Origin: Antedon mediterranea
Lineage: Eukaryota; Echinodermata; Crinoidea; Comatulida; Antedonidae
Direction of reading: 5' to 3'
Assembly (NCBI RefSeq): GCF_964355755.1
Contig: NC_092679.1
Location: 10,902,932 to 10,966,931, forward strand
DNA length: 64,000 nt
Positions 48,780-59,213 of the stretch are shown in pieces. Made by a program: the position numbers and the translations under genes. Position 1 is the stretch's first letter. Every line of letters starts with the position of its first letter. The notes beneath the pieces were generated by a model, which made no database searches, was not told the DNA's origin, and saw nothing but the letters and a program-made list of their open reading frames with translations.

Positions 48780-49490
48780 GGTTTCAGGACGATTCGGCCC
48801 TGAGACAATTCGGCCCGGGACTATTCAGCCCGCTTTTGGTGGGACGATTCGGCAAACTTTCAGGCCCAAACATCCCACTTTGTGGGCCGAAACGTCTCAC
48901 TTTAGACCAGATTTATAATCATTCTTTTGGGTGTTTAACAATCCGTAATTTATTGATAATGATATTGACAATGTTGATATAAAATATATAATAAATTACA
49001 AAAAAAACGTAATTTTATATTCAACTTATTACTTCATATTTTTCTATGTATTTTTCTAAATTTGTTAAATGTCGGTTTTATTGTATCGTTCAAGTTGACA
49101 GGGGGGGCTGGTCAAGCACATCACAAGATGACAGTTTAATACTTTTGCTTTTCCGCTACTCCCCTGTTATACTTATATGTTTGTTTTTTTGTTGCTATGT
49201 AGAAAGATTGAAAATAAATAAAAATAAATAAAAACCTTGTTTATTTCGTGCATTCGCCAAGCGGCCAACTTGTTTACATCGTTTGCGTGACTAAAAAATG
49301 ATCATTTTCGACAATGTTTTCATTCATTCATGCTTTATTGCATCTTAATCCCTAGTAGTACTACCCTATAGTCTCTAAAAATAAATTTTGGGGAAAAAAA
49401 GCTTATTCTATGATAAATTTAAGTGTGCCGAATCGCCCCGGGCCAAAGTCCCAGGGCCGAATTGTCTCAGGGCCGAATCGTCCTATTACC
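48780..49490. mobile_element. 711-bp TIR element with 8-bp TSD (ATATTAAC)
   Basis: The ends are inverted: AGGACGATTCGGCCCTGAGA is shared, and the match continues through ACAATTCGGCCC; about 37 bp in all, preceded by GGTTTC on the left and GGTAAT on the right. ATATTAAC flanks at 48772-48779 and 49491-49498. The interior has LINE-3'-end-like sequence (TTGTTGCTATGTAGAAAG and AATAAATAAA) near 49170-49235 but no transposase. An 8-bp TSD fits hAT, P or Merlin-like groups; the ends do not decide between them. Confidence 0.85.
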
Positions 49491-49498
49491 ATATTAAC

Positions 49499-50640
49499 AT
49501 CGATAGTTATGGTGTTCAGGAATTATCTGAACAATTTGAATCTTTTAAGGATCCAAATTTGGATGTGGAAACCTCAAATCAGTTAATGAAGTATATATAT
49601 GTCTGAAAAATGATGTTGGTTGAACCTAACGAAATTCCCTTAGGGACACGAATGGACCAGGTTATTGATAGAAAGTCAGGCCAGTACATTTATAAAACGA
49701 TTACAGAAACATTTCAGTATGTTCTATTCTTAAAGTATTACCTATTATTCTACAAAAGTATGTTTTAGAATTAATGGAAGGAGAGGGTAATGTGCAATGT
49801 GGATGTCCTGCTAAATGTCAATATCTCAAATATATTGTGATGGTATAATCAGCATGGATTTCTTAGTCGAACATCCAAATGATTTACGCTTTCAACTTGA
49901 TTACGATAATGTTGAGGTGGTAAACCCACTAGGTAGTCAAAATGTATTCATAGGCCTATTTTATTGCTGTATTGAAAAATCTTCCAAGACGATATAATTC
50001 TACAATGAATAGCATCCATCTATTAGCCGTGTGTTAAACTGCTGATATGAAAAAATGGAGTGCGACACCGGTGTTAAAATAACTTTCAATGGAAGAAATA
50101 CTACAGTTCATGGTACATTAGTTTCATTTTGTGGTAACACATTGGCAGCACATGATTTATATTGGAAATATTCTTTTTTTCAAACCAATAATTAGTAAAA
50201 CTAACCGTGACAGTTTCGCTGTCCTGATCGGACAGCTTCTTCAGAAATAATGACGATCTATCATCAAACAGACTAACCTCATTATTTCTGAAGAAGCTGT
50301 CCGATCAGGACAGCGAAACTGTCAAGGTTAGTTTTACTAATTATTGGTTTGAAAAAAAGAATATTTCCAATATACTTATACCTACAAACCAGATGAACAT
50401 TTTCAATCATCACATGATTTGCTTGGATTCAACTGCAAACATGCTTTGTAGGCTTTGAAAAGGTACACAAGATATTCAGACATTTTTTCTAGAAGACTTG
50501 GAGCTGAGGAATATAGAGGAGCATGAGCAGCTCAAATAGCTCAGAGAAATGGATCAGACCCAACAACAGGGATACGAAGACCATGTTTGCTTGATCGTTT
50601 AAGATGTTTACACTCGGTAACTAACTTTATTGGTGAACAG
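49499..50640 (+). pseudogene. decayed ORF of a widespread transposon-associated protein family
   Basis: Pieces in changing frames read VEPNEIPLGTRMDQ and TITETFQYV (49609-49730), then FLVEHPNDL and DNVEVVNPLGS followed by IGLFYCC (49855-49975), then VHGTLVSFCGN (50107-50140). After an insertion come LLGFNCKHA and a later TGIRRPCLLDRL (about 50565). These match my memory of a large uncharacterised family, repeated in fish and invertebrate genomes, that carries motifs such as ETFQYVP and DLEVVNPLGS. There are many stops and frameshifts. Identification is by motif only. Confidence 0.5.
50159..50410. mobile_element. 252-bp insertion containing a 96-bp-armed palindrome (TSD CACATGATTT)
   Basis: CACATGATTT occurs at 50149-50158 and 50411-50420 and brackets the insert. 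The preceding and following coding scraps join there. Arms 50158-50253 and 50279-50374 are inverted copies with one mismatch in 96 bp, separated by 25 bp. A 36-bp tail follows the right arm only. Each arm contains a smaller hairpin, GCTGTCC-GATCA-GGACAGC. The variable-length TSD plus an inverted partial copy suggests target-primed insertion (for example Penelope- or LINE-like with twin priming). No coding domain proves it. Confidence 0.75.
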
Positions 50641-51350
50641 ATTTATTTGTGTTGATAACTTTTTGTCATTAAATGAATTCAATCGACGTGTCAGTTCCAT
50701 GCATTTCGTGTGATCGAGTCAGAAACACCTACTTACAACAATGGAAAAACTTAATACTCTGATAGATTATCTTCCATTGACTGTACTAAATTCCCACACT
50801 GTACATTCTTCAGTATATTTATGTCCTCGATATTCACTTGTTAACAGATGTCACTGAAATTAGCAAGCTTTTTTTAAAGCAACATTATGGTTTTGTAATT
50901 GTTACATTTCAGGTGTTGAAGGTTCTGTTGGTTTTAAGGGTTTGTGATGTTAATTAATGTTGCTTTCTTTTATTACTGTATTTTCTGTCTGAATGTATTT
51001 GCTCTCTTTTCTCATTTTGATCATAATATTGTATATATATCGTTACTGTCCCCCTATGTTTTGTCACATCATGTTTCATGCATGCAACTGTATCATGTAA
51101 TGTTTTATGCTACTTATTTTTCTGTATATAAATTTCAAATGGGCCATTCATTTTATCATTGATTTTTATTGATGAACTCTGCTGATGATTGAGATTTAAT
51201 TAGTTCCAATTAAATAAAATAAAGATATGTTGATAATTTTTAGTACAGGGTTGAACATTAATTCTACTACTGAAAATAAATTTTTGATTATCATATGAAT
51301 AATCACTTAATAATTCAGTGCTTAAAACATTCTTATACAGTGTAAATTAG
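50641..51350. other. non-coding, including a probable LINE 3' end
   Basis: No gene recognised. The stretch ending AATTAAATAAAATAAAG near 51230 looks like a LINE 3' UTR with its tail. Confidence 0.45.
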
Positions 51351-51540
51351 CAGAAACAATCAGAGAAGAACCTCATTTAAAAGAAATCGCAAAACACATT
51401 GGGTACGTTTTCTTTATAATTACACACCACATTTATTGTTGTCTACAGTAGGCCTATAAAGTCATATTTTCATTCAGTTTTAAAGTAATAATAATAATTA
51501 TAAATGGGGCTTATTCAACTATCAACAAATTTCAAAGGGC

Positions 51541-51776
51541 ATGTTTATAGGAACATTTAAGCTTGTAGAGATGTACTGTAATAATACTTCTTTAAGGATA
51601 ACAAAGAAGATAACTTTTTTTAAAGCTAATGATGTTGACCTAATGGTCCTAAAAACGCTTGACGAAAATGATATGCAATCGCTGGGGATAGAATCATTTG
51701 AGGTAACACAAAAGCTGAAAATATTTATTCAAAATTTAGATGAAAACAAAACTAACACATCAGACTCAGTTTTGGT
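51541..51776 (+). CDS. SAM-domain-like exon
   Basis: The frame reads FFKANDVDLMVLKTLDENDM, then QSLGIESFEV and KLKIFIQNL, with the spacing of helices 2 to 5 of a sterile alpha motif (D-x-x-x-L-x-x-L, D-M/L-x-x-L-G-I, K-I-x-x-x-I-x-x-L). SAM domains mediate protein-protein binding. The frame meets G|GTATGT at 51776/51777, a good 5' splice site. The open frame beyond it (to 51873) is hydrophobic, unlike the domain, and is likely intron. The upstream boundary is unclear. It may be an exon of the gene at 53248-55268 or a separate relic. Confidence 0.55.
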
Positions 51777-51873
51777 ATGTGATTTGGTATTTTCATTACA
51801 GATTTTTATTTGTAAAACATTCAACATTATATTTGTTCTCCTATTCATCTCTCAAATCACTTGCCTCTTTTGA

Positions 51874-53247
51874 TCAACTAATTGGAATTAATTTTGTGCT
51901 TAATTTCAAATCAAACTATAAACAAAATATACAGACTAACTTGCAGTAAAACCAACCAATTTTTGGATTTTCCTGGCTAATATACTAAAAGTCACATGGC
52001 ACTGTTTATTCTTGCTTTACCAAATTAGTCTTAAAACAGTGCTTTAACCTAATGATCTCTTCATAACTTGTTATTAGAATGTGTCCACAAGTAGTACAGT
52101 TGAAGAAAATGAATGTAGGCCTCCTAGTACCAAAAGGAGATGTGACAATGTGGTAGGTTGTTAGCTGGTAAAAAGCGGTAATGTACAAACGTCATAAGCT
52201 AGCTATAGGCCTAGTCTGACGTTGTCTTGTTGCTAAATTAATTGTCTTTTTCTTTGTCCTTTTTTTGGCAGAATTTATTAATACAAATTGGGAAAGACTA
52301 GGTATTTTCGCTGAAAAGTTAGGTTTTTTTTAAAGTGTCATTAAGCATGATCTCTTTCATAAATAGTGATTAGTACAAAAGTTGATATTCAAGAACCTAC
52401 GAACTTACAAAATAAATCAAATGACAAAAAGAAAGCATTTGTTGCACTTGTCAGGTGAAATACAAAACATGATTTTGTTTGCTAGCCATACAGTAAAGTG
52501 CCTATAGTAAATACAAATGAAGTTTTGTCATTTTATATATTATACTGATACACAGTACAATAAAATAGACATTTTATTTATAAAAGAAGATTGTTTAATA
52601 TTTGTTATTGTTATTAATATTGCCATAGTAGACCATAGCATTAAATCCCAGGTTTGCGGTAAAATTTGTCTATGACAAAATATATTTATGAAGCTGCTTT
52701 GTACAACATGTGTGCTTGATTGTCAATTGCTATAATCCTTGATTGCCTGGGAAACTGTGTAACATTTATTTATGTTTTACAGCACTTTACAAGAAATATT
52801 GCATGCGTGTAATATCCATTGAATGGATATTATTGGATTCCATATCCATATACAAGATACAACAAATTGATAATTACGATTTATCTGAAATAAGAAATAA
52901 CAAATGAGTGTTGCAGAAAACTTAGATGATACAAGTTCAGAGGAGAGGAGAATTTTAAACGAAAGAAGATATCGGACTGTGAAGAAGTTGAAACAGAAGA
53001 TGAAATGCAACATATAACACACAACAAATTAAAACACAAACAACATTCTTTTAACAGTGATGACTTCAGATGATGAGTAGATAAAACAAAAGTACAAAAG
53101 AAAGAAGATAACAGACCATGAAAGAGATGAAACATCAGAAGAGGACATGTGGCATACAACACACAAGAAATTAAAACAAAAAAACAGAAAGAATAAGAAG
53201 AAAGAAAAAGAAGAAGGTGGAAAATAACATATCTGTTCAGGTTATAA
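51874..53247. other. no clear gene; short charged coding-like scraps near the end
   Basis: 52904-53018 encodes a short Met-initiated stretch rich in Glu, Arg and Lys (starts MSVAENLDDTSSEERRI) that soon meets stops. Similar Lys/Glu-rich sequence continues to 53230. It may be the decayed N-terminal part of the following gene. Confidence 0.4.
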
Positions 53248-54879
53248 AAAAAAAATGGTAAAAGAGTTTGGGATCAAAAGCAGTATGGCTACTATTGCGG
53301 TAAAGGAGATTTTAAAATAGTATGTCATTGGTGTACATGGCATAAGAAAGAGCAATTAGTAATAGAAATAGAAGATTTATCATTAAATACAACAGCTAGA
53401 AGTGGGAAGATAGCAATCTTCAGAAACAAAAGCAATCTAAAACATAATTTTTTAGTATGGGAATCGGGTATTGGCCAAATTATACCCAGAAAAAGACCTG
53501 CTTATATTTCAGATGCTGATGATTACGCCCCATGCCTGATATGTTCTGGTTCTTTTAGGAGAAAATGGCTAGCGAAGCATGAGAGGGTGTGTGCTAAAAA
53601 AGGACGAAAAGGCAAAAAAGAGTGCAGGCAGCTGAAAAAATGATCATACCTTTTGGAGAAGAAATGTTCAACCAAGTTAGAAACGATATCCTGATCTATG
53701 GATCTAAGTTAATAAAAACAAGACCTGAAGACCACAAATGTTTGGCAGTGTCCCAAAAAAATGAGAGATCTAGCAAAGTTGGTACTAGCTGCTCAGACTG
53801 AACATCAATCAATTAAAAGGATAAGAGACTGCATTGATCCAAAGAAATTTTGCACAGTTGTTACTGCAGTTAAGAAAATAGCAGGATATTCAGAAAAAGA
53901 TAATACATATGACACTCCTTCTTATGCAAGGAATATTGGCTATGAGTTGAATAAAGTGGTTGCTCAACTCCTGGCAAAAGCACTACAAGAAGACATGAGA
54001 GATAGTAAACGACTAAGTAGGGAAATATGATGTATTTTCGAGACATAAAGCTGGCAGAATGGTCTTCTGAAATATCAGGTATTGCTCATCACAACCTAAA
54101 TAAGCGAAAAAGGAATAAGCCGCAAATTTTGCCTTTAGCTGATGACTTGAAGAAGTTCATTGCTTATTTGGATAGCCATATTGACAAGATAAAAAAAGAT
54201 CAGACCTCAACAAGGGATTGGTTAGAACTGAGTCAAGGACTGCTGGCATATGTGTGTCTCTGTTCAACAAGCGTCGCTCAGGGGAAACAGAATAACTTCA
54301 TTTGAAAGACTACGTAAAGGGTCTTGATTGAGATGATCACATACCAAAGGAAATTTTTGATTCACTTTCAGAAATAGAAAAGGCTGTTGTATTAAAGCTT
54401 CACAGAATTGAAGTGGCAGGTAAACGTGATAGGAATGTTCCTATTCTGCTGAATTTTGCATAGGAAGGAGCATGGTCAAACAAATCAAATTTCTCAATCA
54501 AACAAGAAATTCTGCTGGTGTAAGTGATGATAATCCATATGTGTTTGCCAGTCCATATTACTTTTTCAAACTAAAGTGTCCGAGTGTTACCAGAAATTTT
54601 TAACTGCATGCTGCTCAGAATCCAGAAATCATCCGGGCAACAAAATTAAGAAAGCATGTTGCAATCATGTCACAGGTACTAAGTTTAAAAGAAAACGAAT
54701 TAGACCTGCTGCCTACATATATGGGCCATGATGTAAAGATACATAGGGAGTTTTATCGACTGCCCGAAAGTACTCTACAACTAGCAAAAGTCTCCAAAAT
54801 TCTAATAATGATGGAAAATGGAACCATGGGATAACAAAGGAAAGTCTTTGGACGAGATAGATATCCCACTCGAAAAAAG
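53248..54879 (+). pseudogene. broken gene with tyrosine-recombinase-like C-terminal region
   Basis: 53248-53643 is open, has no ATG, and carries Cys-pair motifs (CHWCTWHK, CLICSGSFRRKW). The sense then passes through several frames: MIIPFGEEMFNQV, MRDLAKLVLAAQ (53761), a segment at 54027 with KRKRNKPQILPL, FNKRRSGE near 54262, EVAGKRDRNVPILL, and, after a TAA at 54601, RATKLRKHVA, MGHDVKIHREFYRLPE and KVSKIL. It ends GKSLDEIDIPL with a donor AG|GTAAGT at 54879/54880. RRSGE, LRKH, GHD and a downstream REFY Tyr follow the R...(H/K)xxR...H...Y layout of tyrosine recombinases. The family is common in fish and invertebrates but unnamed. At least four frameshifts and two stops; two shifts lie at A-runs. 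Confidence 0.6.
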
Positions 54880-54989
54880 GTAAGTTACTTTCACAATACT
54901 TTATTCTAATGACATTATTTTGATTTCAAAGCATTTTGTACATGAAAAACAAGTTTTCCATTGCCTGTTTAATTTTTTATTTTAAATAC

Positions 54990-55700
54990 TGTTCAATTTG
55001 TTGCAGCTGATGATGAAGGTGATACAATTGGATCATTTAGTCGAGCAAGTTTGTGTAATTATTGTCTTTAAAAATAGTACCACCTTGTCTGGAGCGAATG
55101 TATTATAATAAAAATAACAGAAAAAGAGATTAGTCATATTACAAGCCATTTGTTTATAAAAGTTAGTGTTTGAATTTAATAAAAAAATTATTATTATTAT
55201 TACTTTTAGTTCCTGCTAGTGATGAAGAAGGTGTTGAAAGTGGTGCCATAGAGGAAGATGTACCCATAGGTTTGTCTATATTGCATTTATTTAAACACAT
55301 TTCTACTATGAAGTTATTTTAAATTGTATATATAACATGTTGACATCATGGTACCTTCCAATTCAATCCACTGAAATTATTATTAGACAGAAATTGGCAC
55401 ATTTATAGCATCTTGAACAGTTTCCAAATCATTTAATTGTGTTGGGTGCACACATTTGCATGTTATGCCTATCACATTGATTTGAGCATTTGAGCTGTCA
55501 CCTGCTAGTTATAATATTTAAATAACAAACAGCAATGTAGTAAACTCATTAATGCAATATTTATAATGATTTGGTTTCACATAAAGGTAATTACTTTCTA
55601 TTGTCATTTAACATACAGTAGATGATGATACTGTAGTGGTAAATGTTGGGATCTTCCCACTTGATGGCGTGGTTTGTGGGGTGTATCATTTAGTTTTGAA
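54990..55700 (+). other. possible small downstream exons with acidic residues
   Basis: Three short stretches follow plausible acceptors (TTGTTGCAG near 55006, TTACTTTTAG near 55210, AACATACAG near 55620). They encode similar acidic pieces: ADDEGDTIG, VPASDEEGVESGAIEEDVPI before a GT donor at 55269, and VDDDTVVVNVG. Their repeated form suggests tandemly duplicated exons after the gene ending at 54879. Confidence 0.4.
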
Positions 55701-56460
55701 GCAGGTATAAATTAAAGTGCTTTTGAAACCAGTGCTTTTAAAAAACACCAAACCATATTTCCAAAAGAAATCATTTGTTTTCCGTAGTTAAAAAAAAACG
55801 GCATTATTCGGCAAGGCAACCCTGGACAGCACAGGAAAGGGTTGCTGTTTAAATGTTTTTCAAGGAAATGGTTTGTGATGTCATTTTTGCTTGGGCTCGG
55901 GGTTGTAGGCTATCGAAATGTAAAATTATACTACAAAAGTTTTACAGTATTTGAATTATCCTCAGCAATATACATATTTTTTAATCATTAAGCAATATGA
56001 CACCTATTCATTTACACATTTACAGTAGCAAAGTACTTTAACCATATCGGTCTCTTGGATTGTCTCATTACAGGCATCAATTCCTGTGTGAACATATACA
56101 CGTTTTTTACTGTTACTGTGTTCTACTACTATATTTGAACATCATCCGCCATCTAGGATCCAAATTAGGGGCTGGGATGGTGAGAGGAGAAAGAAGGATG
56201 GGGGAACGCAGCATCAAAATTAGATATTTTATATTCAGCCAGTATGACACCTATTTATTTTACACAGTCTACAACGTACTGAAACCATAGGCCTATCATA
56301 GCTATGTACCTCTCAATTTAAAGCTGAAGTTGAATTTGTCCTGGGAAGAATTTGTTTTTAGAAAAGAGTGTGGGGTGTTATTGAAAAGGGTGGGGTTGAT
56401 GAGTAAAAAGAGGTACTGGCGTCGGGTGCTATGTACTGAGAAGGCTTTAAACTAATTTTA
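55701..56460. other. non-coding; body of the candidate upstream Helitron
   Basis: No gene recognised. If the Helitron 3' end at 56460-56490 is real, part of this region should belong to that element. Its 5' end was not found. Confidence 0.35.
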
Positions 56461-56490
56461 AAACCCGCCCTGGGGCGGGTATAATTGCTA
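56460..56490 (+). mobile_element. candidate Helitron 3' terminus
   Basis: ACCCGCC-CTGG-GGCGGGT forms a 7-bp GC-rich hairpin, followed 11 nt later by the terminal CTAG at 56487-56490. This is the standard Helitron 3' end (hairpin about 10-12 nt before CTRR). Confidence 0.65.
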
Positions 56491-57360
56491 GTCTATATTA
56501 TAAGTGAGAGAGTTTGTACGTTTGTCTGTCTGTCTGTTTGTTCGCTATTGTAGTAATACGGGATATTACAGGGTATGGTCGGATGTCACAAAAAGAAACG
56601 GCAAAGCACTGTTGGGTTCATATGATTTTATTTGAGTAACAAGAAATACAGCAAAAAGAAAAACCTGAAAATATATAATACATTGTATTAAACTCCATGC
56701 AAAAAAATGTAATTAAGGATATATATATAATAAACTTAATAATAGACTAAATTAAATGTGAGCAGCAACGCATAATGTCAACTAAAATTATCAAAATACA
56801 ATTATTCGTGAAAATAAAGGATTTCCAATTCTCTTTAGAAAACGACCACATTACACTATATATTACGGTGGCCCACAACTGTCACGCACACTATATAAAT
56901 CATATTCACACAATTAAAGAAGGAATCACACAATTAAAGAAGGAATCACAGAATTAAAGAAAAATTGCACAATTAAAGAAGAAATCGCATATAAACAAAA
57001 GAAAGCATGAAAATATAAAACGAAATGCAAAAATAAAGAAGAAACGCGCAATTAAAGAAGAGCTACAGTATGCACAATTAAAGAAGTCCGCAACAAATTC
57101 GAAAGCTCCTCGCACAATTAAAGAAGTCCGCAACAAATTCGAAAGCTCCTCGCACAATTAAAGAAGTCCGCAACAAAATCAAAGCTCCTCCCACAATTAA
57201 AGAAGTCCGCAACAAAATCAAAAGCTCCTCGCACAATTAAAGAAGTCCGCAACAAATTCGAAAGTACCTCGCACAATTAAAGAAGTCCGCAACAAATTCG
57301 AAAGTACCTCTCACAATTAAAGAAGTCCGCAACAAATTCAATTCCTCACTGCAGCAGACG
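56491..57360 (+). mobile_element. candidate Helitron 5' end and following sequence, abutting the previous terminus
   Basis: Starts TCTATATTATAAGTGAGAGA, then a GTTTGT/GTCTG-rich stretch, like the 5' ends of many animal Helitrons. It begins at the very next base after CTAG. No Rep/helicase coding sequence is present. The 3' limit is unknown; the minisatellite at 56915-57345 may be part of it. Confidence 0.5.
56915..57345. repeat. ~40-bp minisatellite upstream of the HECT gene
   Basis: Seven or so units of ACAATTAAAGAAGTCCGCAA plus AAATTCGAAAGCTCCTCGC, with shorter diverged units (ACAATTAAAGAAGGAATC) at the 5' side. It ends about 30 bp before the first ATG of the next gene. Confidence 0.85.
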
Positions 57361-57376
57361 CACGTGTTCAACTGAG

Positions 57377-57458
57377 ATGATGTTTTTTTGTCAAGCTTGT
57401 GGTAAACATGGGCCTATTCAGCACAAATTTTGTGCCAATTGTGGGACCAGTATTTTTG
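57377..57458 (+). CDS. exon 1 of zinc-ribbon/HECT gene
   Basis: ATG at 57377 opens a frame with CQAC at residues 5-8 and CANC at residues 19-22, a four-Cys zinc ribbon. It stops at TTTG|GTAAGT (donor at 57459), leaving phase 1. Exon 2 starts in the matching phase. The AT-rich intron (57459-59097) contains a short repeat (58493-58660) with a TTTATATAGCGCC word, like LINE-derived 3' sequences. The minisatellite lies just upstream, so the 5' UTR and promoter may be transposon-derived. Confidence 0.72.
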
Positions 57459-59097
57459 GTAAGTTTTATTAAGTAATATTTATTTGAGGGATATGTTCCA
57501 GTGGGTTGCCTTTTTACTAGGTGGGTAGGCCCTAATGCCGCGGGAAGGTAGGTTTGCATGGATCATGGCTCCATCATGCATGGATCTAAACAGGCTAGAA
57601 GATAAGCCTGTTGCTATAAAAGCCCAATACAGACCTACCATATACAGGTACGTCTCCCTCCAATTAAAGACCCCTTTAATCAGGGAGGTACAAGCTCCCT
57701 ACTCTAATTAAAGACTCCCTCCAATTAAAGATAGGGATACCGAGAGCTGACTCCATTTTCATTACCACGATTAAACAGCGCGCACGTTACTACGCGCGCA
57801 ATGTCATTGACGCGGTGTTTTTTTTTACTTTGGTAAACACTTTTTATTAGGTAATTATTCTGAAAATAAATTAATTATGAAAATATCCTTTTGAGTAAAT
57901 ATTTATTTACCTATTATTCTATGAGATCAAGTATTTTTTATTTCCATTTCATTCAACCAAAAATGTGAATATAAGTGGTTAAAAGATCATTAATATTGCC
58001 TAGCGCGTATAGCTTTTACTATACGAAACCCTCGGAAGGCTCAATGACCTACCATTTTCAACCTTATTTTTGTAGTTCTCTAGAGATATCGAAGTCGCAT
58101 ATTAAGGGGACACTTTCCTTTCAAACGAGGGGATATAGGGCCTAATTAATATTTTAACACACGACCAACCCCTATTTATATTCCATTCTGGTTATATACA
58201 TGTAATACAAAAAGGATCTCGGTGTCAAGTCTTTGACTTTCCAGTCCGACATTGTCCAATTAAATGTAAAATGTTATGATATTTTTCATTGGCCAGGCCT
58301 AACTGTTACCCCACTTCGTATCACCAACATTGTCAATTTTGGCCCTAATATATTAAAGATTTATAGTCCCTTGACACAGTACAAATAAAGATCAATCAAT
58401 TTCAATTTTGAATAGACCATAATATAGTTATATGAAAGTTATACACTTTACGTCAAAAAATCGAGCGAAAAACAAACAGTTTATCAATCAATCGTTCGAT
58501 TTATATAGCGCCATTCCAACATTCATTGCTCATGGCGCTGTAGAAAAAATCAGAAAAGGTGAGTTTTGAGTAGTGACTTAAAGTGACTCAATAATGATGT
58601 GTGTTTAATGTTCAAGGGTAGGTGGTTCCAGTGGCTCAAGTACTTGGTGTTTGGAAGGATCAGCCCCTGTTTGCCCCCCTGACAAGACCCCTTTGTTACA
58701 CGGCTGATCATCATCTTTCCATTGTACAATTGTTTTTTTTAAATTTTAATCTTAAATGTATACTGTATGCCTACTTTGAAATTGCATGAAAAGTATTGTT
58801 ACAGTATATTAATTAATTAACTCTAATTATGGTTACTCATTTTCAATTAAAATAAAAGAAGAAGAATCTATGTTTATCATTTTAACTTTGTTGATTTGTT
58901 TTTTCAAGATCACGCTAAGTCTCTGGGATATCCGTATTAAGGGGACACTATTGCTGTGGTTGAGTTTTTGATGTGCATGGAAATTGATCCAGGCTAGTTA
59001 TTCCTAGACTTTACTGCCTTACTGCAATCGCTGTATAAATCACCTACGGTACTACTTCATAACATTCGTTGTATTATTATGTAATGTTTTTTTGCAG
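57459..59097 (+). other. probable intron 1 of the zinc-ribbon/HECT gene
   Basis: GTAAGT donor at 57459 and TTTTTTTGCAG acceptor ending at 59097. Contains short AATTAAAGA-rich repeats (57650-57740) and a LINE-tail-like repeat at about 58493-58660. No gene inside. Confidence 0.6.
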
Positions 59098-59163
59098 ATC
59101 CTGACAAGCCAACTACTAGTACAGCACCAGATATACCACCATCATCAAGTTTCATGCCTACAG
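59098..59163 (+). CDS. exon 2 of zinc-ribbon/HECT gene
   Basis: 66 bp between TTTGCAG and G|GTAATT, phase 1 at both ends. Encodes the Pro/Ser/Thr-rich linker DPDKPTTSTAPDIPPSSSF. The matching phases with exon 1 support the model. The acceptor of exon 3 is not clear. Confidence 0.65.
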
Positions 59164-59213
59164 GTAATTAGACAAAAAATAGGATCAGGCATACTGTAAG
59201 GCTATTAAAGAAG

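Noticed and set aside
50270-50345. Hammerhead ribozyme in the palindromic insertion (CTGAAGA ... stem II ... GAAA)
   Set aside because: Stem II is excellent, but there is an extra A next to it, only a weak 3-bp stem III can be drawn, and no stem I pairing exists. The core alone is not enough.
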